Assembly (NCBI GenBank): GCA_029641185.1
Contig: JAPWGK010000021.1
Location: 734,189 to 798,188 of the forward strand
DNA: 64,000 nt
Reading direction: 5' to 3'
Origin: Pseudofabraea citricarpa
Taxonomy: Eukaryota > Ascomycota > Leotiomycetes > Helotiales > Dermateaceae
Made by a program: the position numbers and the translations under genes. Below are positions 50,441-63,130 of this stretch, piece after piece (position 1 is the first letter of the stretch; each line of letters opens with the position of its first letter). The notes beneath the pieces were generated by a model, which saw nothing but the letters and a program-made list of their open reading frames with translations, was not told the origin of the DNA and searched no databases.

Positions 50441-52340
50441 ACTAATAGAATTAATTTATAATTAATAAGATAAATAAAAAGAATATAAAAGTAAAGGAAT
50501 AAAAGAATTAAAGATATATTATAAGATATTATAATAAAATATAATATATATTATTAAGTATATAATAAATAAATAACTAAAAGGGAATAATAAGAGTAAT
50601 ATAATAAAGGAAGAATATAATATTATTTAAAAGACTATAAATAACTATAAAGATATAAAGCTTTTAGCTTAGAATAACTAAAACCTAAATATAAATCTAT
50701 AAGGAGTTTTATTTTATTATATACGTTTTTACTTTAAATATATAATCGTCTTATAATTACCTAGTAATTTTACTTAAGAATTAGAACCTAACTTTCTCCT
50801 AATAATTATTATTTCGCTTATTTTATCTTTTTAGTAAATAATAGTTCTTTTTACTTAGTCTCCTTTAACTTATCTTCTTTTAACTCTTTTATATCTAGTT
50901 TTACTACTAGTATAAGGATACCTTATTACTCTTATTATCTCTTATAATAAAAGTATAATTTATCTCTAAATAATCGTATCTTCTTCTTTCTTACTAGATC
51001 GAATACTTCTAGTATCTTTTTTATTACTTTTTAGTATTATTCTCTAATAAAAGTATAAGTTATAATTTTATCTAAGCTAAGTAAAAGATTATACTTTATA
51101 ATTACTATTAGTAAGCTTTATCTTCTTTAATATATAAGAGTATCTAATAATATACCTAGGTCGTATAACTTAATAGTAATAGGAAACTAATATAAAATAA
51201 TCTTATATTAATTAAATAATCTAGAGGATATCGCCTTAGGTATTATAAAATCTTAATATACTTACGCTAATTATAATTATATATCTTCCTCTTATATCTT
51301 AAGGCTTTTCTTATTTACTTATACCTTAATAAACTAAGATAATATAATATATCAAATTTTTATTATAAGTCCTATTATCTTATATAATAATAATAGTAAT
51401 ATAATCTTAACTTTACTAGGCTTATATAATATTATCTTTTAGTTAATACCTAATACTTATACGTTCTTCTTAGTAAATATTTTATTACTAATTTAATATA
51501 TAAACCTATTAGTCTCTTACCTCTTATTCTTAATTTAATCTTACTATTACCTTAACTTATATTATATACCTAGGAGTATAAATATATAATTATTATTATT
51601 CTTTTTATCTAATAATATAATTCCCTAAATTATAGTAGCTTCTTGCTTTTCTCTAAGTAGATTAAATATATTAAGATTAATATAAGTAAAATATATATTA
51701 TTATTAGATTATAAATACTTTATATAATATAAGTATAAGATTAATCTTTATATATAATCTAATTATAATATTATATATAATATATAATATATAAGATCTT
51801 ATTATATAAGTTATTATATAATAGAAAAGAATATATTACGTAGCTACCTAATATTCTTATAATTATTAATCTCTTATAAGTAATATAAATATATATCGAA
51901 TTTAATATATATCTCTCCCCCTAATTTTAACTTAAACTACTAGGTAAAGAGGCTATATATAACCGAATTATTCCTCTCCTAGTCTTATTAAATCTTATTA
52001 TCCTAGGTATCTAAGATCGCCTTTTAGTTATATTAAAATTCTTTATTACTTAGGTAATAGAATTTATATAATCTAAGTTTATCTAATAATCTAGGTAATT
52101 TATTTATTATATAAAACTATTAGTATATCTTTAGATTTATTTTTAATTTACTAATTTTAAGGTATTAGTTATATAATATCTATAATCTCTTAAGTATAAT
52201 TATATCTCTTAGTCTCTTAGTTAATAATCTTATATACCCTAATATTTATTATATATATTAGTAGTATATCTTCTTAAATCCTAGTATCTTCCCTAAAAGT
52301 TTTATATTTAATATTATCTTATAAGACTTTTTTATAGCTA
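50441..52340. other. Degenerate AT-rich DNA, no identifiable domain
   Basis: This 1.9-kb stretch follows the D-like pol fragment. Minus-strand frames hold some protein-like pieces, such as 'RRTYKYQVLT' and 'PSKVKITLLLLLYKI' around 51.3-51.5 kb, but none could be named. By analogy with D it could be the antisense part of that element. No LTR was found. Confidence 0.35.
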
Positions 52341-52349
52341 TAATTATAA

Positions 52350-52710
52350 TTTATACTTTTATAATATCTCTAAAGTACTTATATACTCGCCTTATCTTTT
52401 TATTTTTATTATCTCCTTCTAATTCCTTTAATTCCTTAGTTATATAATCGATTTATATAATATTAACCTCTTACTTCTTATTAAGCTCTAAGAGGAACTT
52501 TTTAACTTCTTTTATAAATAACTTTTTTATTTATAGCTAAAGGTACTAATACTTACGTCTAGTAAGCTCTTTTATTTCTTTTACTAGATAAGCTAAATTA
52601 AGCTTTCTCTTATTACTTTTATTTTTAAAGTTATTACTTATACTTTTATCTTTTAACTTTTATACTTTTATCTCTTAGTCTATTAAAAATCCGTTTTTAT
52701 TAATCTTAAG
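52350..52710 (-). pseudogene. Unidentified Lys-rich coding relic
   Basis: About 120 codons on the minus strand form a good protein-like frame with only some eight TAA/TAG codons. Examples are KLKDKSISNNFKNKSNKRKL, then 'LAYLVKEIKELTRRKY', and further down 'DYITKELKELEGDNKNKKIRR'. It is rich in Lys and Glu with heptad-like Leu/Ile spacing, so a coiled coil is possible. It lies downstream of the plus-strand D-like pol fragment and points the other way, the same arrangement as in D. The product is unknown. Confidence 0.5.
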
Positions 52711-53407
52711 ATTTAATTACTTTAGCTTCGCTTTTATTATTAGCTTTACTTTATTATTAGTTATATATCTTATATTTTATATATCTCTTATAATTAATAT
52801 AATTTAAGTAAATACCTTTTATTACTTATAACTAAGTTATTTTATTATTATAATATTAATATATTATTTAGCTTACTCGAATATTATTATCTTTATAAGT
52901 TATCTATATATTATTATAAATATAATAGAATATTTTACTCTTATAACTTATATTATTACTTTCTTACTCGACTAGCTTTTACTTATAATATTTATCACTT
53001 TTAATAGTTTATTCTATTACTTATAATTATTTTTTATTATTATCTAAATATATTCTTATACTTCTATAAATTCCTCTTATAATTAATACTTCTTATAGTT
53101 ATTACTTTTCTTTATATACTTATATATTTCTTCGATTAAATCGCTTACCTAATTATAATATTATATTATTTATTCTAATATTTATATTTACGTATTATAT
53201 TTATATTACTCTTTTATCTTCTTAAGATACTTAATAACTTATTTAAGTAATATAAAATTTTTAACTAATAGGATTATAATAATACTCTTAGTTATATATT
53301 TTATCTTTATATTATTATATTTATATAATATATTTTCTAATACTTCTATCGTATTATAAGTTTTTATAATTCGTGCTTATAATTTTATATTTAAGTTATA
53401 ATAATAT

Positions 53408-53603
<196 letters not shown>

Positions 53604-54001
53604 TTCCTTCTAGTATATATTACTTTAATTATACTTACTAGGTACCTAATTATTTAGTATAACTAGTATTATATTTACTAACCTTATCTGTAAACTAGGA
53701 ATTACTAGGAAATTTAATAATTTCTTTTTATTACTAAAGGTACTAAACGCGTATTAAACGTATTAAACTTTATATACTTCTAAATATTAATATACGTATT
53801 ATATTATTATAACTATAAGAAAAGAATATTATAATATTTATAGTATATATATTACAGATATTATAATATTAGTATTATTTATAGTTTATATATTATAAAT
53901 ATTATATTAATCGTATTATTATTATTTGATTATAAGCTAATAATAATTTAATATTATTATTTATATTCGAGTTATATTAACTAAATATATTTTACGATTA
54001 A
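53604..54001. other. AT-rich DNA with no recognised feature
   Basis: I see no frame, repeat or LTR of note in these 400 bases between the TAA tract and the 98-bp repeat. Confidence 0.4.
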
Positions 54002-54345
54002 TATACTAATTATATTATAGTTATTTTACTAGTAGTTAATAATACTTATAATTCTATTATATAATACTAGTAAGTTTATTAAATACTTCTTATAATTAGT
54101 ATATTAATTATATTATAGTTATCTTACTAGTAACTAATAATACTTATAATTCTATTATATAATACTAGTAAGTCTATTAAATACTTCTTATAATTAATAT
54201 ACTAATTATATTACGATTATCTTACTAGTAACTAATAATACTTATAATTTTATTATATAATACTAGTAAGTCTATTAAATACTTCTTATAATTAGTATAT
54301 TAATTATATTACGGTTATCTTACTAGTAGCTAATAATACTAATAA
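54002..54345. repeat. 98-bp tandem repeat, about 3.5 copies
   Basis: Units start at 54002, 54100, 54198 and 54296 with an exact 98-bp period, and the last is partial. Each holds TTACTAGTAACTAATAATAC and ATAATACTAGTAAGTCTATT. Copies differ at a few sites, mainly C/T or G/A (TTATAGTTAT, TTACGATTAT, TTACGGTTAT). Confidence 0.9.
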
Positions 54346-56843
54346 GGACTTATTATCTCTCTAATATAAGTATCTTTCCCTTTCTAAGCCTTTTAATTTT
54401 ATTTTTATTAGATAATATACTAGTATTTATATTTTTATATTTATTCTCTCTTATATACTTTTACTTTATAATTTATTTAAGATATATCGCCTAGTATATA
54501 AGTATTTTTCTTATCTTATTCTTTATCTAGTTCGGGTTATATAACTCTTAATATTAATCCTAATTAATATAATTATTAATAAAATATATATTACTTAGTT
54601 AAAGCTTAGGATTTAAAGATACTAGTATAATATATATACTTCGTATAATCGTATCTAAGGTATAAAAACGTCTCTTACTTAGCTTTCGATTATCTAGTTA
54701 TAGATAGGTTTATAAAACTTAAACTTCTATTATATTATAAATTTTATTAGGCTTATCTTAGTTTTTTAGTATTATAAGGTTAACTAAAATATTATAATAA
54801 TAAATAAGTTTATAAGTTCCTAGTAGTATATTAGATAAATCAAATACTAAGATTAAGCTTTATATATAAGTAATTCGCTTATCTCTTAAAATATTAAATT
54901 TCGTTTATAAATACTCTTAGACCTAGTAGTAGTTCTTCTAAGTATATTCGCTTCTCTAAGATAAGATATATTATATATACTTAGCTTTTAACTTTTTAGT
55001 ATTTATATAATCTTTGCTTATATATTTCTAGTATTTTATTAAAAAGTAAAACTAAACTAGGAAATTATTAACCTAACTTAGGTTTAGCTTTCTATAATTA
55101 ACTAGCTTATTAGATATTATTATATTATCTCTTTTTTATTAGCTTTATTAAATAAAAATAACTAGAATATCTATAAAACTATTTAATCTAGTTATTACCT
55201 AGGCTTCTTTTACTATTATAGTTATCTTATAACTTAAGCTTAGCTTCTAAAAGAGTTCTTAGTAAAATAATAATTTACTTATTTATCCTAAAAGACTAAG
55301 ATTAATCGAATCTTAGGTTAATATATTTGCTTATATTATAATTAGCTTATCTGCTATTACCCTAGAACTAAGCTAGTAAGCTAAAAGATTATTTATAGCC
55401 TATAAATTTATTACTTTTATATTATATAATATAATTTAGTTAATATATATTAGGCTTTTATTAGTTAAATTATAATACTTCTTAAGTAAATACTTATAAG
55501 TTATTTCTATTATAGCCGAGTTTTATTTATCTAAAAAGTTATATCTCCTAATATAATCTAGATAATATAAGAGTATATAAAATTTTATATAATTCTAGTA
55601 AGCTTTATTATTAGTATCTTTAGGCTACTAATTATTAAAGGCTCCTTTTATTTTATTAAGCTATAATAAGATATACTCTAAGTATTATATAATTTTCTTA
55701 TTATATATCTTATATTATATTATTATTATAAAGTTAATAAGAATTCTAATAAACTTTATTATAACTAAAAAGTATTATATTAATAGGAATATAATAATAG
55801 AAACTAGGATTTTTAGAATTATTTTCTCTTTTTCTTTAATCTATTATATAATATAACTAAATTAACTAAAATACTTAAGACCTTTAAATTATAATATTAT
55901 ATTAAAGCGTATATCTAGTTATATTATACTTATAATATCTCTTAGGGAACGATTTTACTTCTAGACCTTAGTATTAGCTAATATAAGCTTTATAATTAGT
56001 TTTCTTATTTAGTTAATAATATTTTAGATTACTCTTTTATAAAGTTAATAGAAGATATTAATAGTTATATACTAATAGATATTAATATAATAATAATACT
56101 AAGTAAAGTTTATAGTATTATAAACTTAGTTTAGGTCTCTCTTTTTAGTATATTTCTTTTATTATTATTAAATCTACTATTATATTTACTTATAAGTTTA
56201 TAGTTATAACTTCTTTATAATATTTTATCGTTCGTTTAAACTAACCTAATAGATTAAATATTATCTCTTAGATTTAATTCTAGTAATTAGCGTTTATTCC
56301 TTATAATCTATTATAATATTAGAGATTATAAGATAATACCTTTAGATTCGATTATTCGTATAATAGATTAATATATTATCTAGAGCTTATTATTCTAATA
56401 TTATTCCTAAGTTTATTAGTATATATCTAGTAATATATAAGATTACTAGAAAGCTAATAGTTAGACTAAAATATATATTATAATATAACTATTATAAACT
56501 TATAATATACCTTAGCCTTAATCTTTAATATTTTATTAGTATTAATCCTTTTTATAATTTTATAGGTTACTAGAATAAACCTAAGTAATAATTTACTTAG
56601 AATTATTTATCTTTAGTAAAGCTCTTAATTATAGTTCTCGATTATAATATATATTAGCTAAGTTATCTAATTATTATAAAGCTTAGTTAATAATATTTTA
56701 TTTATTATAAGTATTATAAGAACTACTATTACTCTAGCTAGAAGCTTCTCTTAAGTTTCCTATTATTATTTAATAATATATATCTTATTATATAACCTAA
56801 TATTATTTATTACCTAATATTATTATACTAGTATTTATATTAT
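54346..56843. other. Degenerate DNA with weak plus-strand coding traces
   Basis: No LTR or known domain is visible in these 2.5 kb. Between about 55.1 and 55.9 kb the plus strand has fairly open, Leu- and Ile-rich frames, for example IIIIKLIRILINFIITKKYY near 55.73 kb. They cannot be named, and hydrophobic composition is what AT-rich DNA gives by chance, so I do not call a gene. Confidence 0.35.
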
Positions 56844-56996
56844 ATCTTAAGTAAACGGGCTATATCCTAATAAGAACCTTAGATATAATATAATATCTTA
56901 AGTAAACGGGCTATATCCTAATAAGAACCTTAGATATAATATAATATCTTAAGTAAACGGGCTATATCCTAATAAGAACCTTAGATATAATATAAT
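56844..56996. repeat. 51-bp tandem repeat, three identical copies
   Basis: Units start at 56844, 56895 and 56946 and are identical over 51 bp. The common core is AAGTAAACGGGCTATATCCT. A further partial start is at 56997. All CpA/TpG sites are already gone, so either RIP saturated each copy identically or the array expanded after RIP. Confidence 0.93.
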
Positions 56997-57249
56997 ATCT
57001 TAATATAATAACTTATATACTAAAGGTTCTTATAATAATCCTAGTATATTTATTAATAACTAGTCTTTAATTTATTTATCTTATCTTAGTATTTTATATA
57101 AGATCTTATAAAAACGATTAAAGATATTCTTATATATTCGCGTATATAAAGATATATATATTACTTTTAGTCTTAGGTTCTTAAAAAAGTCTAATATATT
57201 TCCTTTTATATAACTAATTTATAATTATTATATAATAAGCGTATAATTA

Positions 57250-57780
57250 GTCTAGGTTTTAAATAATACCTAAGAGTTTTTAATATCTAATATAAGAGGG
57301 GCTACTAGAATATCCTTACTAACAATTACTTCTAGATTTATAGGTTTATTAGCTTACTTCTTAGTTATCTTCTTAAAACTATTAGTTCTAGAAGATATTA
57401 TTATTATAAAAGCGTATAACTAATCTTAAAGAAAGAATTACTTATTTATATATTTCTTATCTTATAATTTTTTATCTTTTATATTACTTTTATTTTATAT
57501 ATTATTATTTATCTGATTATTAAGGTTCTTAAATAAAGTCGTTTATAAATTAAAAGAGCTACTATTAATAGGAATATTTTCTATAAGAGAGAGCCCTAAT
57601 ATATATATTAATAGAGTTAACTATAATCTTAAAGTATTATTATACGTATAATTAGCTAAAGCGTAAGATAATATATTATTATTAAAATCGTTTTTATTCT
57701 AGGTAATTTAATAGTCTTTCTCTATAAACTATTAGCCGTTTATACTTATAATCGGTTATATAACTAAAAGATTTATAATC
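57250..57780 (+). pseudogene. Unidentified hydrophobic coding relic
   Basis: A plus-strand frame begins around EFLISNIRGATRISLLTITS (57268-57327) and runs on as 'RFIGLLAYFLVIFLKLLVLEDIIIIKAYN', with more than 40 codons before the first stop. About 11 TAA/TAG/TGA codons occur over the whole stretch. It has Leu/Ile-rich segments that could be membrane-spanning or buried helices. It is not recognised as a retroelement domain and could be a captured or host sequence. No start or splice signals are clear. Confidence 0.42.
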
Positions 57781-59690
57781 TTTTAATATATTATAAACGA
57801 AGTTATATATTATATTATATTACTAAGATTCTAGTATTATTTATTATATTAAGGGTATCAAATTAAGTTAAATATAATTTCCTATTAGATATTATTAGAT
57901 AAATTATAGATAAAGATAAGTTATTATATATATAAAATAATATAAAAGATATTATTTATTAGATAAAATACTAATATTAAAATTATTAGGACTAAAACGC
58001 GACTTAGGTAATTTAACTTATAACTATAATTATAATACCTAAACCGAATAAATAATATTCTTATTATTCTCTCTTATTTATATATTATTTTACTTTTATA
58101 GCTCCCTAGTATAATACCTAGTAGAAGTTTATATTAAAGTTTTCCTAGTCTCGTATTATAATATTCTTATTATTATTTTTACGATTATTATAACTAAGTT
58201 AAAGTATTATTTTTATAATTATCTTAATTAAGTTAAAGTAATATCTTTATAATTATCTTAATTAAGTTAAAGTATATTTCCTACTTTTATATAATCTAGA
58301 TAATTATCTTTCTTTTTTATTTTAGCTATAATCTCTTTTATAGCTTCCTAGTATAATACCTAGTAGAAGTTTATATTAAAGTCTTCTTAGTCTTATATTA
58401 TAATATTTAATTATTCTTCTTATTTTTTTACTTTAACTTCCTAGTAGGTTATAAGAGCTTCTCTTTTATTTTTATTATTTATATCTATTATTATCTTAGG
58501 TTATTTTATTATTATTAATTATAAGTTTCTTATTTTAATAATAAAGATACTAGTACGAATTTAGTTTAGCTCTTAAGCTATAGCTTAATATTATAATTAT
58601 AACCTTCGCGTTTATATTAATTATTTTCGCGTCTCTTATTATAGGTATTATAATTTGATTTACTACTAGTATTATTAAAGCTTATATTAGATTTTTATAA
58701 GTAGCTTTCCTAAGACGCGTATATATAATACTTTATTTATTATAATTTTTAAGAACTTATATCTTATTATACGCTTTTAAAAGAAGTCTTATAATTAAGA
58801 TAATATAATATATATAATAATCGTAGTTATCTTATATTAGCTAGTTATTTAATAGTTTTACTTCTTATTATTAGCCGGTTATTTTACCTAAGATAAATAA
58901 TCTTATAAAAAGATTTCCCTTTTTCTCTCTTTTACTTTTAATTTCTTTTATTATTCGATTTATATATTATTATAAGTATAAGATATCTTTTATTTTATAT
59001 CTTTTATTAATATATAATAATAAGTATAACTTTTTATTATTTATCTTATTCTTAGATATAACTTAAAAGTTTTATTTTCTTTATTTTAACTTTTTATCTA
59101 TTATATACGTTTAATATAATATCGTCCTTAGGCTCTTAATAATTAGCTCTTTTAACCCTAGACTAATATATTATATAATATAATATTAGACTAATAAAAA
59201 ACTAAAACCTAAATAATAAGTTATTAATCTTAGGCTTAGGACTTTATAATATAATAGGTAAATCTAACTTATTTACTTAACTTAAGATAATAACTAATAT
59301 TAAATCTATTAACTAGTTTATATATACGTATAAAAGTAGCCTAATTTATAATAAACTATTATAAATTACTTAAGTACTTAAAAATATCTTCGAGTTATAA
59401 TATAATTAATCTTAGATTAATATAATAAACCTAGAATAAGTTAAAAGTATTATATAAAGTTATATAAAATAAGTTATATCTAATTATAAGCGAATATTAA
59501 GTTAACTAAATCGAATTAAGCCTTTTATTACTCCTAGTACTCTTATATATAACTAATATTCGGCCCTTTTATTATTACTAGTAAGCTTTTTAATTTCTCT
59601 TATACTTACTTTAATTTAAATAATAAGTATAAAAGTTACTAATAAAATACTTCTAATTTCTCTTTTATATTATAATATCTTATTAACGTT
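57781..59690. other. Degenerate AT-rich DNA with two short internal duplications
   Basis: A block of about 75 bp at 58093-58167 recurs at 58332-58405 (both contain CCTAGTATAATACCTAGTAG). A unit around TTATAATTATCTTAATTAAG is repeated near 58210-58270. No domain or LTR is recognised. Confidence 0.5.
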
Positions 59691-62600
59691 TATAGCCCCT
59701 AGTAGCTAAGATAAGTTATTAGAGAATCTAACTATTATTAATCTTAACTTTAAAATCTTTAAAGATATATTAATAGATTCTTTTAAGTTAGGTATTAGCT
59801 TTAATAAAAAATAATATCAAATTATATATTAGATACTAGGTAATATAAATATAAAGGTTAGATTAAATAATTATTAGTATATAATTATCCTCTTAGCCTA
59901 AAGAATTAATTAACTAGATATTAAACTTAATATTTACTCTAAGGTATTAGCTATTAAGTTACCTTAAGATTTCTTACTTATATTATTACTAAAAATATAT
60001 TATATATACCTAGTAATAATAATATATAATTAGAAATAAAAATAATTTGTTAATAATAATAATAATTCTTTTAACTCGAATATTAAATTATATAATAAGT
60101 TAACTAATAAGTTAAATAAATTAAATAATAAGTTAGCTAGTAAGTTAAGTAAGTTAAATAATAAACTAGACGATAAATTAATTAGTAAGTTAACTAATAA
60201 ATTAGCTAATAAGTTAGATAATAAGTTAGCTAATAAGTTAGATAAGTTAAATAATAAATTAGATAATAAGTTAATTAATAAGTTAGCTAATAAGTTAGCT
60301 AGTAAGTTAGGTAAGTTAGATAATAAACTAGACGATAATAAACTAGACGATAAATTAACTAATAAGTTAAGTAAGTTAGCTAGTAAGTTAAATAAGTTAA
60401 ATAATAAACTAGATAATAATAAATTAGATAATAAGTTAGCTAATAAGCTAGGGAAGTTAGATAAAAAGTTAATTAATAAGTTAGCTAGTAAGTTAGATAA
60501 TAATCTAGATAATAAGTTAACTAATAAGTTAGCTAATAAGTTAGATAATAATCTAAGTAATAACTTAGACAAGTAATTAAACGAAAGATTAAATAATATA
60601 TTACCTATTAAGTTAGGTTATATTAATAAGTAACCTAAAGATATTACTTTTACTACTAGTATAATATTATTAAGTAAGCTTATAAACGAAGTTATATAAG
60701 ATCTAATTATAAGCTTTAATCCTAAGGAGTAAGTTAATATTATTTTATTATATAAGTAATTTAATTAGCTAACTAATATATAATATTAGTTTTACTAATA
60801 TAAAAAACCTTCCTAAGATTAAGTATTTTTCTTTAGAAAAATAATATAAGTATTATAAATTCTTTTTTTATAACCTAATAAAATTCTTAACTTTTATTAG
60901 TTATATTATTATTCTTTCTAGTTATAATCTAGATTATTACCTATAGTCTTATTAGGCGTATATAACTTAGTAGCTATTTAAGTAATAAATATATAATATA
61001 TTTAGAGGTATCTTAGCTAATAAAACTAATATTAATAAGATTATAGAAGTCTTAAGCTATAACTAGATCTAATACGAATTAATAGTCGCTTAAATAAATT
61101 TTAATAAATTCTTAAGAGAATATTACTTCTAGAAGTATTTATCTAGGTTAATAAAAGAATAACCTTAGAGTAAAGATATTATTTATTCTTCCTAGGAATA
61201 TTAGAGAGTATAATATTCTTATATTAAGTTTTCTCTAAGTATAAATTTAATCTTTAGATTATATATTACGTTTACCCTAATAATTATATTTCTAAAGCTT
61301 ATTTTATAATAGAAATAAGAGTTTATATTAATATTCTAAGACCTAAAAAACTTAAAGGTTATTAAAAGAGATATTTATAAGTATCTAAAGTTATATATTA
61401 AATACTATAAATAGCTAAAAGATTCTTAGTACTCGTATTACCCTAGGGAGTATTTAGCTAGTAATTAAACTAATAAGAAAGCGTATAATTATTATAGATT
61501 TATATTTATTATTATATTAAATAAAATCTTATCTACTAAAGTAAAAGGAAATAAGTTTATTTATATTATAAATCGTAGAATATACCCTTAGTTAATTATA
61601 TTTTAGGATAAATTCTATAAAATCTAAAACCCGAATATTATTTCGTACTAATATTTTCTCTTATAAATAAAATACTTATATTTTAATAAAGATATTTTAA
61701 AGCTTTTATTATTTATTCTCTTTTTTATAATATTTATTATTAGAGGAATTAATAACCTTCTTCTAATAATAAAGGTACTTAAGAGAAAAAGTTAAAATCG
61801 TAAGATTAATAATACTATTAAATCCCTCTAGTATAATATATTAGAAAGTATTTAAGCTTTAAATATATTATACTAAGTAATTCTTAAGAAAAACGAATTA
61901 TATAATTAGAAAATAAAAGATTAACTAAACGTATATAAAATATTATACTCTCTTAAGCTTTTTATAGCTCTTAATCTAATTATACTAAGTTAATAGTCTA
62001 CTAATTTATAGTTTAGTAAGTAATTTATTAAATTATTACTCTTATATATTAATAATATTATAATAATAACTAATTGTATATATATATAACTAATCTAGGA
62101 TCTTATTAATATTATATAAAAAGAGGTAAACGTAATATATAATATAATTATAATAAAATAAATATATATTAGAAGAAGAAGCTTATAACTAATTCGGAGT
62201 ATTAAAGATCTTAATAAATTTATATTATTTTATTATATATATTATTATATAAGTTTTCTTACTTATATAATCTTTTTTACTATTAACTAATATAAACTAG
62301 ATAATAATCTTAATTTAAATAATAAGCTAATTATAATAAACGATTTATATACTACTATTAGCTAAGATATTATTAATAATACCTAGTACGATTATCTCTT
62401 ATAAGGCTTATTAGTTAATAGTTATAAAATAGAGAAACTTATAAGACTTATTTAAGGGATAATAAGCGGAAATCCTAATATAAAAATATTAATTACTTAT
62501 ATTTCACTTATAAGTATTATAATTATATAATTAATAAGTTATTATTTTAAGTTATAATTAGATATAATAGCTAATATATTATATAATAGTTAGGTAATTC

Positions 62601-63100
62601 TCTAATTATTTTTAGATCTTAGGGTAATAACCCTAAGTTCTCGATTAAATAATATTACTTATATAAGACTTATTTGTTCCTTTAATTTATAAGAGTTTAA
62701 TAATACTTTTAAAGAACCTATTATAATAGCTATAAAAATCTTAATTATTAACGTTAATTTTATTAGTATAAGCTATAATATCTAAATAATAAATTATATT
62801 ATTATATTCGAGTTATTATAAACGTTTAATAAATATAAATAAATCTTAGGATATAAATTCTAGAGTAATTAAACTAAAAAAATATTTATAATTAAGCTTA
62901 TTTTAATAGGTAATAATATTAAGTATTATATCTAATAGAGTTTTTAGCTATAATAAGAGGTTACTAAAATCTTATATTAGGTTATTATTAGTAAGATAAA
63001 AGCCTAATAACTAAAGGATTAAGAAGTAAATAAGTTAAATAAAATAATAAACGAGTTAAATAAACTAGACAAAAAAGAGATATATAAGATTTAAACCTTA
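59690..63100 (+). pseudogene. Long unidentified coding relic with internal acidic repeat
   Basis: The same plus-strand frame can be followed from about 59690 (LLENLTIINLNFKIFKDILI at 59719) through the Asn-Lys-Leu repeat at 60.1-60.57 kb. It goes on to a Lys/Asn-rich end near 63.05 kb ('KLNKITNELNKLDKKEIYKI'), with small shifts possible. Stops are TAA/TAG only, often single, and several runs exceed 30 codons, for example around 61260 and 61480. The product would be about 1000 residues if the frame is one protein. I find no RT, integrase or transposase motif. It could be a further transposon ORF or a dead host gene. Confidence 0.4.
60100..60570 (+). repeat. 12-bp-based coding repeat (aataagttagct type), about 35 units
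   Basis: Units of 12 bp, with some 9- and 15-bp variants, read N-K-L-A / N-K-L-D / N-K-L-T on the plus strand. Asn (AAT) and Lys (AAG) follow T everywhere, while after C the codon is GAT (for example 'ctagacgataaa' at 60328). The unmutated unit was therefore most likely GAT-GAG-TTG-GCT, an Asp-Glu-Leu-Ala repeat, strongly acidic. The 180-codon minus-strand frame at 60030-60572 is the shadow of this repeat. Confidence 0.75.
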
Positions 63101-63130
63101 TATTTTTTCTTTTTCTTCTTTTTTATTAAA

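Noticed and set aside
52350..52710. A tyrosine recombinase (Starship captain type) relic
   Set aside because: Lys/Glu-rich helices alone are not specific. No R-x-x-R-Y catalytic pattern could be placed on either strand.
54346..56843. A host gene in the Leu/Ile-rich plus-strand frames near 55.1-55.9 kb
   Set aside because: Hydrophobic runs arise by chance in DNA this AT-rich, and no motif, start or boundary could be found.
60030..60572. A 180-codon minus-strand Leu/Asn-rich open frame
   Set aside because: It is the shadow of the plus-strand 12-bp repeat. The GAT-after-C pattern shows the plus strand is the informative one, and stops are absent only because the repeat lacks them in that frame.
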